A DNA stretch of 64,000 bases from Clostridia bacterium (lineage in GTDB: Bacteria; Bacillota; Clostridia; Oscillospirales; Butyricicoccaceae). The translations under genes were made by a program, and so were the position numbers. This document shows, piece after piece, positions 57,871-64,000 of this stretch (positions are counted from its first letter, which is position 1; each line of letters begins with the position of its first letter). The notes under the pieces are model-generated. The model was not told the origin of the DNA. It saw only the letters and a list, made by a program, of their open reading frames with translations, and ran no database searches. Location of the stretch: the NCBI GenBank assembly GCA_017408485.1, contig JAFQUM010000014.1:124001-188000 (forward strand), given 5' to 3'.

Positions 57871-58434
57871 ATGTTGACACTTGACAGAGCCAAAGAAATA
57901 CTCAGCACCACGACTACCGAGCCCCATCTGTTTCTGCATGCAAAAAATGTAATGGTTGCAATGGGCGGCCTTGCAAAGCATTTCGGAGAAGATGCTTCTC
58001 ATTGGATGGCGATAGGCTATCTGCACGATTTTGATTATGAAAAGCACCCCACCGAGCACCTTCAGCATACCGAACAGCCTCTGCGAGAGCTTGGTGTCGA
58101 CGAAAGCGAGATTCGTGCTATTCTTGCTCACGGCTATGAGATCATCAATGATGTTGAGCCACAGACACTTATGGAAAGATCACTCTATACCGTCGATGAA
58201 TTGACAGGTATCATTCAGGCTGCGGCAAGAATGCGTCCCGCGGGCATTACCGATATGGAGATATCAAGCTTTATGAAAAAGTTCAAGGATAAAAAGTTTG
58301 CCGCCAAGTGCAATCGCGAGCTTATCGCCAAGGGCTGCGCTATGCTTAATATGGAGGTTCGCGACGTGGCAGCCATCTGCATCGAGGCTATGAAGGAATA
58401 TGCCGATGAGCTTGAGATTGGAGCAAAAGCATAA
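57871..58434 (+). CDS. HD-domain hydrolase family protein
   Basis: 187 residues. Metal-binding pattern H..HD..D: LFLHAKNVMVAM, IGYLHDFDYEK (HD pair), ILAHGYEI, and D in VDELTGII. This matches small HD-superfamily phosphohydrolases of unknown substrate. It starts 14 bases after the M23-SLH gene with an AAAGGAAG site and is probably co-transcribed with it. The reaction cannot be deduced. Confidence 0.82.
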   Translation: MLTLDRAKEILSTTTTEPHLFLHAKNVMVAMGGLAKHFGEDASHWMAIGYLHDFDYEKHPTEHLQHTEQPLRELGVDESEIRAILAHGYEIINDVEPQTLMERSLYTVDELTGIIQAAARMRPAGITDMEISSFMKKFKDKKFAAKCNRELIAKGCAMLNMEVRDVAAICIEAMKEYADELEIGAKA

Positions 58435-58441
58435 AAAACAC

Positions 58442-58470
58442 TTGCATTTATCAAAAAACAGTATTACAAT
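58442..58470 (+). promoter_or_regulatory. Promoter of the thiamine operon
   Basis: TTGCAT (58442-58447), 17 bases, TACAAT (58465-58470), about 20 bases before the TPP aptamer. Confidence 0.7.
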
Positions 58471-58487
58471 AAACTCGACAATTAAAC

Positions 58488-58578
58488 AGCGGGGAGCTTG
58501 TGTGACAGGCTGAGAGGAAGGGATAACCTTCGACCCATGAAACCTGATTTGGATAATGCCAACGTAGGGATGCCTGAA
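58488..58578 (+). promoter_or_regulatory. Thiamine pyrophosphate (TPP) riboswitch
   Basis: All core THI-box blocks are present in order: GGGGAGCTT, GGCTGAGAGG, GACCCATGAAACCTGAT, TGGATAATGCCAACGTAGGGA. TPP binding should repress the downstream thiamine genes through the following terminator. Confidence 0.95.
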
Positions 58579-58590
58579 CATAGTGTATTT

Positions 58591-58625
58591 AACGGAAGTT
58601 ACCAGATCGGTGACTTCCGTTTTTT
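58591..58625 (+). terminator. Terminator of the TPP riboswitch
   Basis: AACGGAAGT (58591-58599) pairs with ACTTCCGTT (58613-58621), followed by T5. Confidence 0.85.
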
Positions 58626-58629
58626 GTCG

Positions 58630-58797
58630 TATCAAAAAGAAAGGAGAGCATATCCGACAGAGTCGGCGGATAGAAGGGGAGCGCCTTGTATCTTGTATTT
58701 TGCGATGGGAACCCGTGTTTCGGGGTGAGAGGAGAAAACAGATTCTCGACCGAACAAAGCATTGCGCTTTGACTAAAAAAGCAAAAGAGGTATAAAA
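58630..58797 (+). promoter_or_regulatory. Second structured leader segment before thiW, unassigned
   Basis: This 168-base region beyond the riboswitch terminator holds no gene, but has hairpin-forming blocks (ATCCGACAGAGTCGGCGGAT; GAGAGGAG with CTC...) and pieces that recall a thi box: GGGGAGC near 58677, GGGGTGAGAGG near 58723 and CTCGACC near 58744. The CTGAT and TAATGCC blocks are missing. A diverged second aptamer or another element is possible. The thiW ribosome site AGAGGTA lies at its end. Confidence 0.4.
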
Positions 58798-59523
58798 ATG
58801 AAAGGTAAACAAAACTTACTTAAATTGTTGGTGCTCGCTATGTTGGTGGCTTTAGGGGTAGTTATTTCTCCCATTCTGAGGGTGGAGGGAATGTGCCCGA
58901 TGGCGCATTTTATAAACATTGTCTGCTCGGTGCTGCTGGGACCTTGGTATTCTCTGCTTTGCGCCGTGACCATCGGCATAATACGAATGATGACAATGGG
59001 AATTCCCCCGCTGGCGCTTACCGGCGCGGTATTCGGCGCTTTTTTATCAGGTGTGTTTTACAGACTGTCAAAGGGCAAGATTATCTTTGCCGTCTTGGGC
59101 GAGATAATCGGAACCGGCTTTATCGGCGCTATTGCATCCTATCCTGTAATGACATTCATTATGGGCAAGGAAGGACTTAGCTGGCTTTTCTATGTGCCGT
59201 CCTTTGTGTGCGGAACCCTTATCGGTGGAAGCCTCGCCTATGCCTTCCTGCGTAAAATGGCGGGAAGCGGAGCGCTTGTTAAAATACAGACATCCCTTGG
59301 CGCGACAGGCTATACCGACAAAACAAGCATTGCATCAAATGCCATCACCATAGCGGCATTTGGAGTTGTGCTGTTTGTGGTCATAAAGGTGCTTGCCGAT
59401 ATGTTCACCCTCAAGGGTGCAGTTTGGAATTATGGTGCATATTTCGCCTTGGGCGCACTTATTGCCGCGGCGGCAATATATTTTGTTATCGGCAAGATAA
59501 AGGAGGCAAAAAAGAATGAATGA
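58798..59523 (+). CDS. thiW: ThiW-like thiazole transporter S component (ECF type), extended
   Basis: Integral membrane protein of 241 residues. The first 160 match ThiW, the substrate-binding subunit of ECF transporters for the thiamine thiazole moiety: MLVALGVVISPILRVEGMCPMAHFINIVCSVLLGP (about 14-48) and a second-half GIPPLALTGAVFGAFLSG. A C-terminal extension (about 160-241) adds a soluble stretch and two further hydrophobic segments not usual for ThiW. No ECF ATPases or EcfT are adjacent; S components commonly share a remote energising module. The context with thiM supports the thiazole role. It overlaps thiM by 8 bases. Confidence 0.85.
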   Translation: MKGKQNLLKLLVLAMLVALGVVISPILRVEGMCPMAHFINIVCSVLLGPWYSLLCAVTIGIIRMMTMGIPPLALTGAVFGAFLSGVFYRLSKGKIIFAVLGEIIGTGFIGAIASYPVMTFIMGKEGLSWLFYVPSFVCGTLIGGSLAYAFLRKMAGSGALVKIQTSLGATGYTDKTSIASNAITIAAFGVVLFVVIKVLADMFTLKGAVWNYGAYFALGALIAAAAIYFVIGKIKEAKKNE

Positions 59524-60316
59524 CATACTTTCCCGCTTAAGGGAAAACAGACCGCTGATACATTGCATAGTGGGACCCGTGGCATCAAACTTCTGTGCTA
59601 ACGGGGCATTGGCGATCGGTGCGCGACCAATTATGGCGGAGCATCCCTTGGAAAGCGCCGAGATCACCGCATCAGCCAACGGACTTTTGCTGAATATGAG
59701 CGGACTGACAGACGGGAAAATGCAGGCTATGACGGCATCTGCCCAAATTGCCGCAGAAAGATCCATTCCGATGGTCATAGATGCGGTAGGGGTGGCTTGC
59801 TCGGGTCTGCGTAAGAGATTTGTGCTAAAGCTTATGGATAAAGCTCCTCCCGCCGTGCTTAAGGGCAATTATTCGGAGATCTATGCCTTATACGATGGGC
59901 AGTACAGCTCATCGGGTGTGGACAGTGATAAAAGCATAGATGAAAAAAGTGTCCAAAAAGCCGCAGTGGCGCTGGCGAAAGGATACAAAACGACGGTGCT
60001 TGCCAGCGGAAAGACCGACATTATCACCGACGGCAGCAGGGTGCTAAAGATAAAAAACGGAGTAGCTCAATTGGGCAGTATAACCGCAACGGGCTGTCTC
60101 TTGGGCACTGTGTGTGCCTGCCTTGCCTCCGCAGAAAAGCCTCTGCTTGCCGCACAGTATGCTTGTGCCCTTTTAGGCATTTGCGGAGAAAAGGCAGAAA
60201 CACCCAAAGGCTCGGGCAGCTTTATGTGCGGTCTGCTTGATGCACTTTCACATATCAGCGATACAGACATAGTTGAAAATATAAAAATGGAGGAAGACTA
60301 TTTTGAAAAAGCTTGA
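59516..60316 (+). CDS. thiM: Hydroxyethylthiazole kinase
   Basis: It phosphorylates 4-methyl-5-(2-hydroxyethyl)thiazole to HET-P. 266 residues with PLIHCIVGPVASNFCANGALAIGARPIM (about 13-40), NGLLLNMSGL, IDAVGVACSGLR, VLKGNYSEI and ITATGCLLGTVCACLA; the catalytic Cys in the ATGC motif is kept. It follows thiW, which imports the substrate, and overlaps thiE by 14 bases. Confidence 0.93.
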   Translation: MNDILSRLRENRPLIHCIVGPVASNFCANGALAIGARPIMAEHPLESAEITASANGLLLNMSGLTDGKMQAMTASAQIAAERSIPMVIDAVGVACSGLRKRFVLKLMDKAPPAVLKGNYSEIYALYDGQYSSSGVDSDKSIDEKSVQKAAVALAKGYKTTVLASGKTDIITDGSRVLKIKNGVAQLGSITATGCLLGTVCACLASAEKPLLAAQYACALLGICGEKAETPKGSGSFMCGLLDALSHISDTDIVENIKMEEDYFEKA

Positions 60317-60935
60317 TACAACACTTTATTTTATTACCGACAGTACGGGACTTGAGCGAGAAGATTTTCTTCGCATAACCGAAGCGGCGCTTTCGGGCGG
60401 TGCGACTATGGTGCAGATCAGAGAGAAAAACAAAACCACCCGTGAGTATATTGAGCTTGCCGCCGATGTTCACAAGCTTACTCAAAAGTATAATGTGCCT
60501 CTTATTATTGATGACAGAATTGATGTTGCATTGGCTATAGGCGCAGAGGGGGTACATTTGGGCCAGACCGATATGCCCATAGATATTGCGCGAAGCATAT
60601 TGGGCAACGGCGTTATAATCGGCGCTACCACCAAGACGGTGGAGCAGGCAAAAGAGGCTCAGGCAAAGGGCGCCGACTATCTTGGTGTAGGCGCAATATA
60701 TCCCACCACAACAAAGGTGCAGACAGTGCTGACCCCCGTTTCTACCCTTAAGGATATATGCAAGGCGGTAGATATTCCCGTAAACGCCATAGGGGGACTG
60801 AATAAGGACAATGTGTATGTGCTTGAAAATACGGGAATTTCGGGTCTTTGCGTGGTTTCGGCAATTATGAAAGCACAGGATCCAAAGAAAGAAACACAGA
60901 CATTATTAAAGCTTGCAAAGGAACTTAAAAAATGA
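60303..60935 (+). CDS. thiE: Thiamine-phosphate synthase
   Basis: It joins HMP-PP and HET-P to give thiamine monophosphate (TMP). 210 residues. TIM-barrel motifs: LYFITDSTG, ATMVQIREKNKTTREYIE, LIIDDRIDVALAIGAEGVHLGQTDMP (about 61-86), GADYLGVGAIYPTTTK and VNAIGGLN. The start is a TTG 8 bases after GGAGG inside the thiM end. The product requires phosphorylation or dephosphorylation and pyrophosphorylation by later genes. Confidence 0.94.
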   Translation: MKKLDTTLYFITDSTGLEREDFLRITEAALSGGATMVQIREKNKTTREYIELAADVHKLTQKYNVPLIIDDRIDVALAIGAEGVHLGQTDMPIDIARSILGNGVIIGATTKTVEQAKEAQAKGADYLGVGAIYPTTTKVQTVLTPVSTLKDICKAVDIPVNAIGGLNKDNVYVLENTGISGLCVVSAIMKAQDPKKETQTLLKLAKELKK

Positions 60936-61591
60936 TTAAAGGTGCAATTTTTGACCTTGACGGCACACTTTTAGACTCTATGAGTATATGGGACAGCGTG
61001 GGTGTGGATTATTTGTTGTCAAAGGGCTATACACCAAAAGAAGGACTAAAAGATAACTTCAAAAATATGAGTATGATTCAGGCGGGCGAATACTTGAAAA
61101 GTGAATACTCCATCTCCCTTTCTGCTCAGGAGATAGTGGATGGAGTAAACGCTATGACGGAGGATTTCTATATTAACCGCGTTCAGCTTAAAGAGGGCGC
61201 AAAAGAATTGTTGGAATATCTCAACGCAAGGGGAGTAAAGATGTGTGTCGCCACCGCCACCGATGGATATTTGGTGGAAGCGGCACTTGAGCGGTGTGGT
61301 ATAAGGGGGTATTTTTTAAAGATATTTACCTGCACCGATGTGGGTCACGGCAAGGATGAGCCTGTCATATTCAGAAAAGCTATGGAGTTTTTGGGTACGG
61401 ACAGAAGCAACACCGCAGTGTTTGAAGACGCACTTTATGCCATAAAGACTGCGAAAAAAGAAGGCATTCCCGTTGTTGCGATATTTGATGCTTATGAGCA
61501 AAATCAGGAGCAGGTGAAAGCACTTGCGGACATTTATCTGCAAAAGATATCCGTTTCTGATGAGCTTGTGGAGTTTGTTGGGAATCTTTGA
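60932..61591 (+). CDS. HAD-family phosphatase in the thiamine operon
   Basis: 219 residues. HAD motif I is IFDLDGTLLDS; the cap domain is helical; motif II is TAT in CVATATDGY; the Lys of motif III precedes PVIFRKAMEF; motif IV is VFEDALYA. It is similar to beta-phosphoglucomutase-like phosphatases. Overlap with thiE by 4 bases and location before thiD suggest a role in thiamine metabolism, possibly dephosphorylation of TMP to thiamine so that ThiN can act; no thiL was seen. This is inference from context only. Confidence 0.85.
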   Translation: MIKGAIFDLDGTLLDSMSIWDSVGVDYLLSKGYTPKEGLKDNFKNMSMIQAGEYLKSEYSISLSAQEIVDGVNAMTEDFYINRVQLKEGAKELLEYLNARGVKMCVATATDGYLVEAALERCGIRGYFLKIFTCTDVGHGKDEPVIFRKAMEFLGTDRSNTAVFEDALYAIKTAKKEGIPVVAIFDAYEQNQEQVKALADIYLQKISVSDELVEFVGNL

Positions 61592-61672
61592 TTCCGAACT
61601 TCAGCGGCAAATTGGGGGCACCACCTTTTGTCGCTATAGAAAACGATGCTGAAAAAAGAAAGGAGTATTTTT

Positions 61673-62482
61673 ATGAAAATGAAAACAGCATTGACCATTG
61701 CAGGAAGCGACTGCAGCGGAGGCGCCGGTATTCAGGCAGACCTGAAAACAATGACTATGAACGGAGTCTATGGGATGTCTGCGATAACGGCACTGACGGC
61801 ACAAAACACCATCGGCGTAAGGGCGATACAGGAGACCACACCCGACTTTTTGGCACAGCAATTAGATGCCGTATTTGAGGATATTTATCCCGATGCGGTC
61901 AAGATAGGTATGGTCTCTTCAAGTGAGCTGATAAATGTGATAGCAGACAGGCTCCTATGCCATAAAGCGCGGAATATCGTCGTTGACCCCGTTATGGTTG
62001 CCACCAGCGGCTCGCGGCTTATGCAGACCGAGGCAGTGGCAGCACTGAAAAAAAGATTGTTGACCTTGTCAACTATTGCAACACCCAATATTCCCGAAGC
62101 AGAAGCACTTAGCGGAGCTGACATCAAAAATGCCGAGGATATGCAAAAAGCGGCAAAAATAATAGGGGATAGCTGCAATTGCGCGGTGCTGCTTAAGGGC
62201 GGGCATAGCATAAACGACGCAAACGATCTTCTATATTCCGATGGGGATTTTCGTTGGTTTGAGGGAAAGCGCATAGATAATCCCAACACCCACGGCACGG
62301 GCTGTACCCTTTCAAGCGCTATTGCCGCAAATCTTGCCAAAGGATATGACCTTGCCGAGTCGGTGCAGAGAGCTAAGGACTATATTTCGGGCGCACTGTC
62401 AGCCCAGCTTGATTTAGGCAAGGGAAGAGGCCCGCTTATGCACAATTTTGATCTTTCGGGCGAGTTTTCAAAGGAGGCATAA
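61673..62482 (+). CDS. thiD: Hydroxymethylpyrimidine/phosphomethylpyrimidine kinase
   Basis: Phosphorylates HMP to HMP-P and then HMP-PP. 269 residues from ATG 61673, after AAAGGAG; the ATG at 61646 has no ribosome site. Ribokinase fold: ALTIAGSDCSGGAGIQADLKTM (about 5-26), YGMSAITALTAQNT, VDPVMVATSGSRLM, TPNIPEAEAL, and the catalytic NTHGTGCTLSSAIAAN. Its HMP substrate is probably imported by CytX, encoded next. Confidence 0.95.
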   Translation: MKMKTALTIAGSDCSGGAGIQADLKTMTMNGVYGMSAITALTAQNTIGVRAIQETTPDFLAQQLDAVFEDIYPDAVKIGMVSSSELINVIADRLLCHKARNIVVDPVMVATSGSRLMQTEAVAALKKRLLTLSTIATPNIPEAEALSGADIKNAEDMQKAAKIIGDSCNCAVLLKGGHSINDANDLLYSDGDFRWFEGKRIDNPNTHGTGCTLSSAIAANLAKGYDLAESVQRAKDYISGALSAQLDLGKGRGPLMHNFDLSGEFSKEA

Positions 62483-62484
62483 AA

Positions 62485-63657
62485 ATGGAAGAAAAACGCA
62501 CCTCCGTCTTTGAAAACGGACTTATTTGGTTTGGCGCGGCGGTCTCCATTGCGGAAATTATGACCGGCACATATTTTGCTCCATTAGGCTTTACCAAAGG
62601 CATACTTGCCATTTTGGTGGGTCATATTATAGGATGTGTTATGCTTTTCCTTGCGGGAGTTATCGGCGGCAAGGCTCGCAAGAGTGCTATGGAAACCGCC
62701 AAAATGAGCTTTGGAAGCAAAGGCGCTTTGCTTTTTTCGGTGCTGAACATCATTCAGCTTGTGGGTTGGACGGCTATCATGATCTATGATGGTGCATTGG
62801 CGGTAAACGGCATCTTTAGCATTGGTAGCTGGGTATGGTGTGCCGTGATAGGCGTCCTTATCGTAATATGGATATTGATAGGCATTAAAAATCTCGGCAA
62901 AGTAAACACTGTTGCAATGGCGGCATTGTTTGCACTTACTGTCATTTTAAGCTTTTTCATTTTCGGCAAGGAAAAGATGGGAAATATCGGCGGCGAATAT
63001 ATGACCTTCGGCGCTGCTGTGGAGCTTTCTGTTGCAATGCCCTTGTCTTGGCTGCCGCTGATAAGCGACTATACGCGTGATGCGGAAAAGCCCGTAAAAG
63101 CCACTGCGGTCAGTGCGATCATATACGGCATTACAAGCTGCTGGATGTATTTGATAGGTATGGGCGCCGCGATCTTCACCGCCGAGTCGGATATTGCACA
63201 GATAATGGTAAAGGCGGGGCTTGGTATCGGCGGCCTCTTGATCGTGGTGTTTTCCACTGTTACCACTACCTTCCTTGATGCGTATTCTGCGGGTGTGTCC
63301 AGCGAGTCGATATTTACAAAGCTCAACGGGAAATGGGTTGCGATCATAGTGACAGTGATAGGCACTGTGGGCGCAATTTTCCTGCCCCTTACCGATATTA
63401 CGGATTTTTTGTACTTTATCGGGTCGGTTTTCGCGCCGATGATAGCTATACAGATTGCAGAATTTTTCATTCTGAAGAAGGATCGACAGAAAAATGCCTT
63501 CTGTATTCAAAATCTGATTATTTGGCTGATAGGATTTGTTTCTTACAGATTGCTGATGCGAGTCGACATTATTGTGGGTAATACTTTACCCGATATGCTG
63601 ATAACCATTGCACTCTGTGTAGTAGTCAGCAAGATAAGAGATAAAATCAAAAAATGA
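62485..63657 (+). CDS. cytX: Hydroxymethylpyrimidine transporter CytX
   Basis: 390 residues with about 12 hydrophobic helices, of the NCS1 (cytosine/purine permease) family. N-terminus FENGLIWFGAAVSIAEIMTGTYFAP and LGFTKGILAILVGHIIGCVML follow the CytX pattern, and PLSWLPLISDYTRDAEKP is a core NCS1 motif. In TPP-regulated operons this subfamily imports HMP. It is only 2 bases after thiD, so translation is coupled. Ends 10 bases before thiN. Confidence 0.9.
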   Translation: MEEKRTSVFENGLIWFGAAVSIAEIMTGTYFAPLGFTKGILAILVGHIIGCVMLFLAGVIGGKARKSAMETAKMSFGSKGALLFSVLNIIQLVGWTAIMIYDGALAVNGIFSIGSWVWCAVIGVLIVIWILIGIKNLGKVNTVAMAALFALTVILSFFIFGKEKMGNIGGEYMTFGAAVELSVAMPLSWLPLISDYTRDAEKPVKATAVSAIIYGITSCWMYLIGMGAAIFTAESDIAQIMVKAGLGIGGLLIVVFSTVTTTFLDAYSAGVSSESIFTKLNGKWVAIIVTVIGTVGAIFLPLTDITDFLYFIGSVFAPMIAIQIAEFFILKKDRQKNAFCIQNLIIWLIGFVSYRLLMRVDIIVGNTLPDMLITIALCVVVSKIRDKIKK

Positions 63658-63667
63658 GTTGGTGAGT

Positions 63668-64000
63668 ATGAAAAGATGCGTGATAGTCGGCGGTGCCGAC
63701 ATAAATAATTATGAATATATCAAGGATTGCCTTGGTGATGAGGACTATATCATATTCTGCGACAGCGGTCTTAAGCATATGGAAGGACTTGGAGTAGGAC
63801 CGAGCCTTATAGTAGGGGATTTTGACTCCTTTGAGGATCCCCGTCTTGATGTTGAGACCATTGTGCTTCCTTGCGAAAAGGATGATACCGATACTGTGTA
63901 CGGAGTTCGTGAGGGTATAAAGCGTGGGTTTGATGATTTTTTGATAATCGGAGCGGTTGGCGCAAGGCTTGACCACACCTTGGGAAATCTGTATATATTA
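63668..64000 (+). CDS. thiN: Thiamine pyrophosphokinase, 3' end outside window
   Basis: The visible 111 codons are open to the end of the window. Motifs: CVIVGGADINN, IIFCDSGLKHMEGLGVGPSLIVGDFDS (about 28-54), CEKDDTDTVYGV and IIGAVGARLDHTLGN, which match the catalytic half of thiamine pyrophosphokinase. It converts thiamine to TPP using ATP. Its presence means free thiamine must exist, from salvage or from TMP dephosphorylation. GGTGAG precedes the ATG. Confidence 0.93.
   Translation, partial: MKRCVIVGGADINNYEYIKDCLGDEDYIIFCDSGLKHMEGLGVGPSLIVGDFDSFEDPRLDVETIVLPCEKDDTDTVYGVREGIKRGFDDFLIIGAVGARLDHTLGNLYIL

Noticed and set aside
58498..58795. Short open frames across the thiamine leader
   Set aside because: They overlap the TPP riboswitch and its terminator and have no ribosome sites.
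1..64000. tRNA, rRNA, tmRNA or RNase P genes
   Set aside because: No characteristic conserved segments were noticed on either strand; a covariance scan would be needed for certainty.

Overview
The window looks like chromosome of a low-GC, Gram-positive, endospore-forming member of the Clostridia (Firmicutes), probably a gut-type lineage. The evidence is the gpr-spoIIP sporulation pair, strong AGGAGG ribosome sites, sigma-A-type promoters (TTGACA-17-TATAAT), typical lipoprotein signal peptides, S-layer-homology domains, and TPP and cobalamin riboswitches. No rRNA, tRNA, CRISPR array, transposase or prophage was recognised.

Layout. 1-2.9 kb: a LarA-like protein cut by the window edge, a tiny membrane protein with a cysteine-rich tail, and a cation-diffusion-facilitator transporter. 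3.2-7.6 kb: a peptide ABC transporter operon (oppBCDF) behind a promoter and a roughly 170-nt leader, without its own binding protein. 7.7-10.1 kb: an alanine dehydrogenase-like gene and alanine racemase. 10.4-33.9 kb: a one-direction array of 13 genes. Eleven are paralogues built as signal peptide, NlpC/P60-like cysteine hydrolase domain, DUF11-like beta domain, and a C-terminal domain that looks like a second, catalytically empty NlpC/P60 copy. Two are lipoproteins with an InlB/Flg_new-type repeat, an Ig-like domain and a degenerate SGNH/DUF4886-like domain. The array contains a two-unit fusion, a member without signal peptide and a member that has lost both active-site histidines. 34.0-36.2 kb: tsaE-tsaB-rpiB-upp. 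36.2-40.7 kb: a D,D-carboxypeptidase (minus strand), a ComEA-like protein, a two-component system and a GerMN-type lipoprotein. 40.7-43.8 kb (minus): a cobalamin riboswitch controlling btuF-btuC-btuD. 43.8-45.6 kb (minus): a family 5 solute-binding lipoprotein. 45.7-50.2 kb: degV, rpsT, gpr, spoIIP and rpsF-ssb-rpsR. 50.2-55.8 kb: an accessory stretch mostly on the minus strand (DUF2442/DUF4160 pair, zinc-ribbon coiled-coil protein, DUF1413, four-TM protein, SPFH/zinc-ribbon protein) next to a divergent XRE regulator with a palindromic operator. 55.9-56.1 kb: a palindromic repeat cluster. 56.2-58.4 kb: an M23 peptidase with SLH domains and an HD-domain protein. 58.4-64 kb: a TPP-riboswitch-controlled thiamine salvage operon thiW-thiM-thiE-HAD-thiD-cytX-thiN, the last gene cut by the window edge.

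How it fits together. The left 34 kb may be linked: secreted or lipid-anchored NlpC/P60 enzymes could release wall or dietary peptides, Opp could import them, and alanine racemase plus dehydrogenase could catabolise the alanine. This is inference from neighbourhood only. The thiamine operon imports and phosphorylates the two moieties, joins them to TMP, and contains a HAD phosphatase that could supply the TMP-to-thiamine step needed before ThiN.

The most unusual content is the 23.5-kb NlpC/P60-DUF11 array. All family assignments rest on motif reading without database searches.
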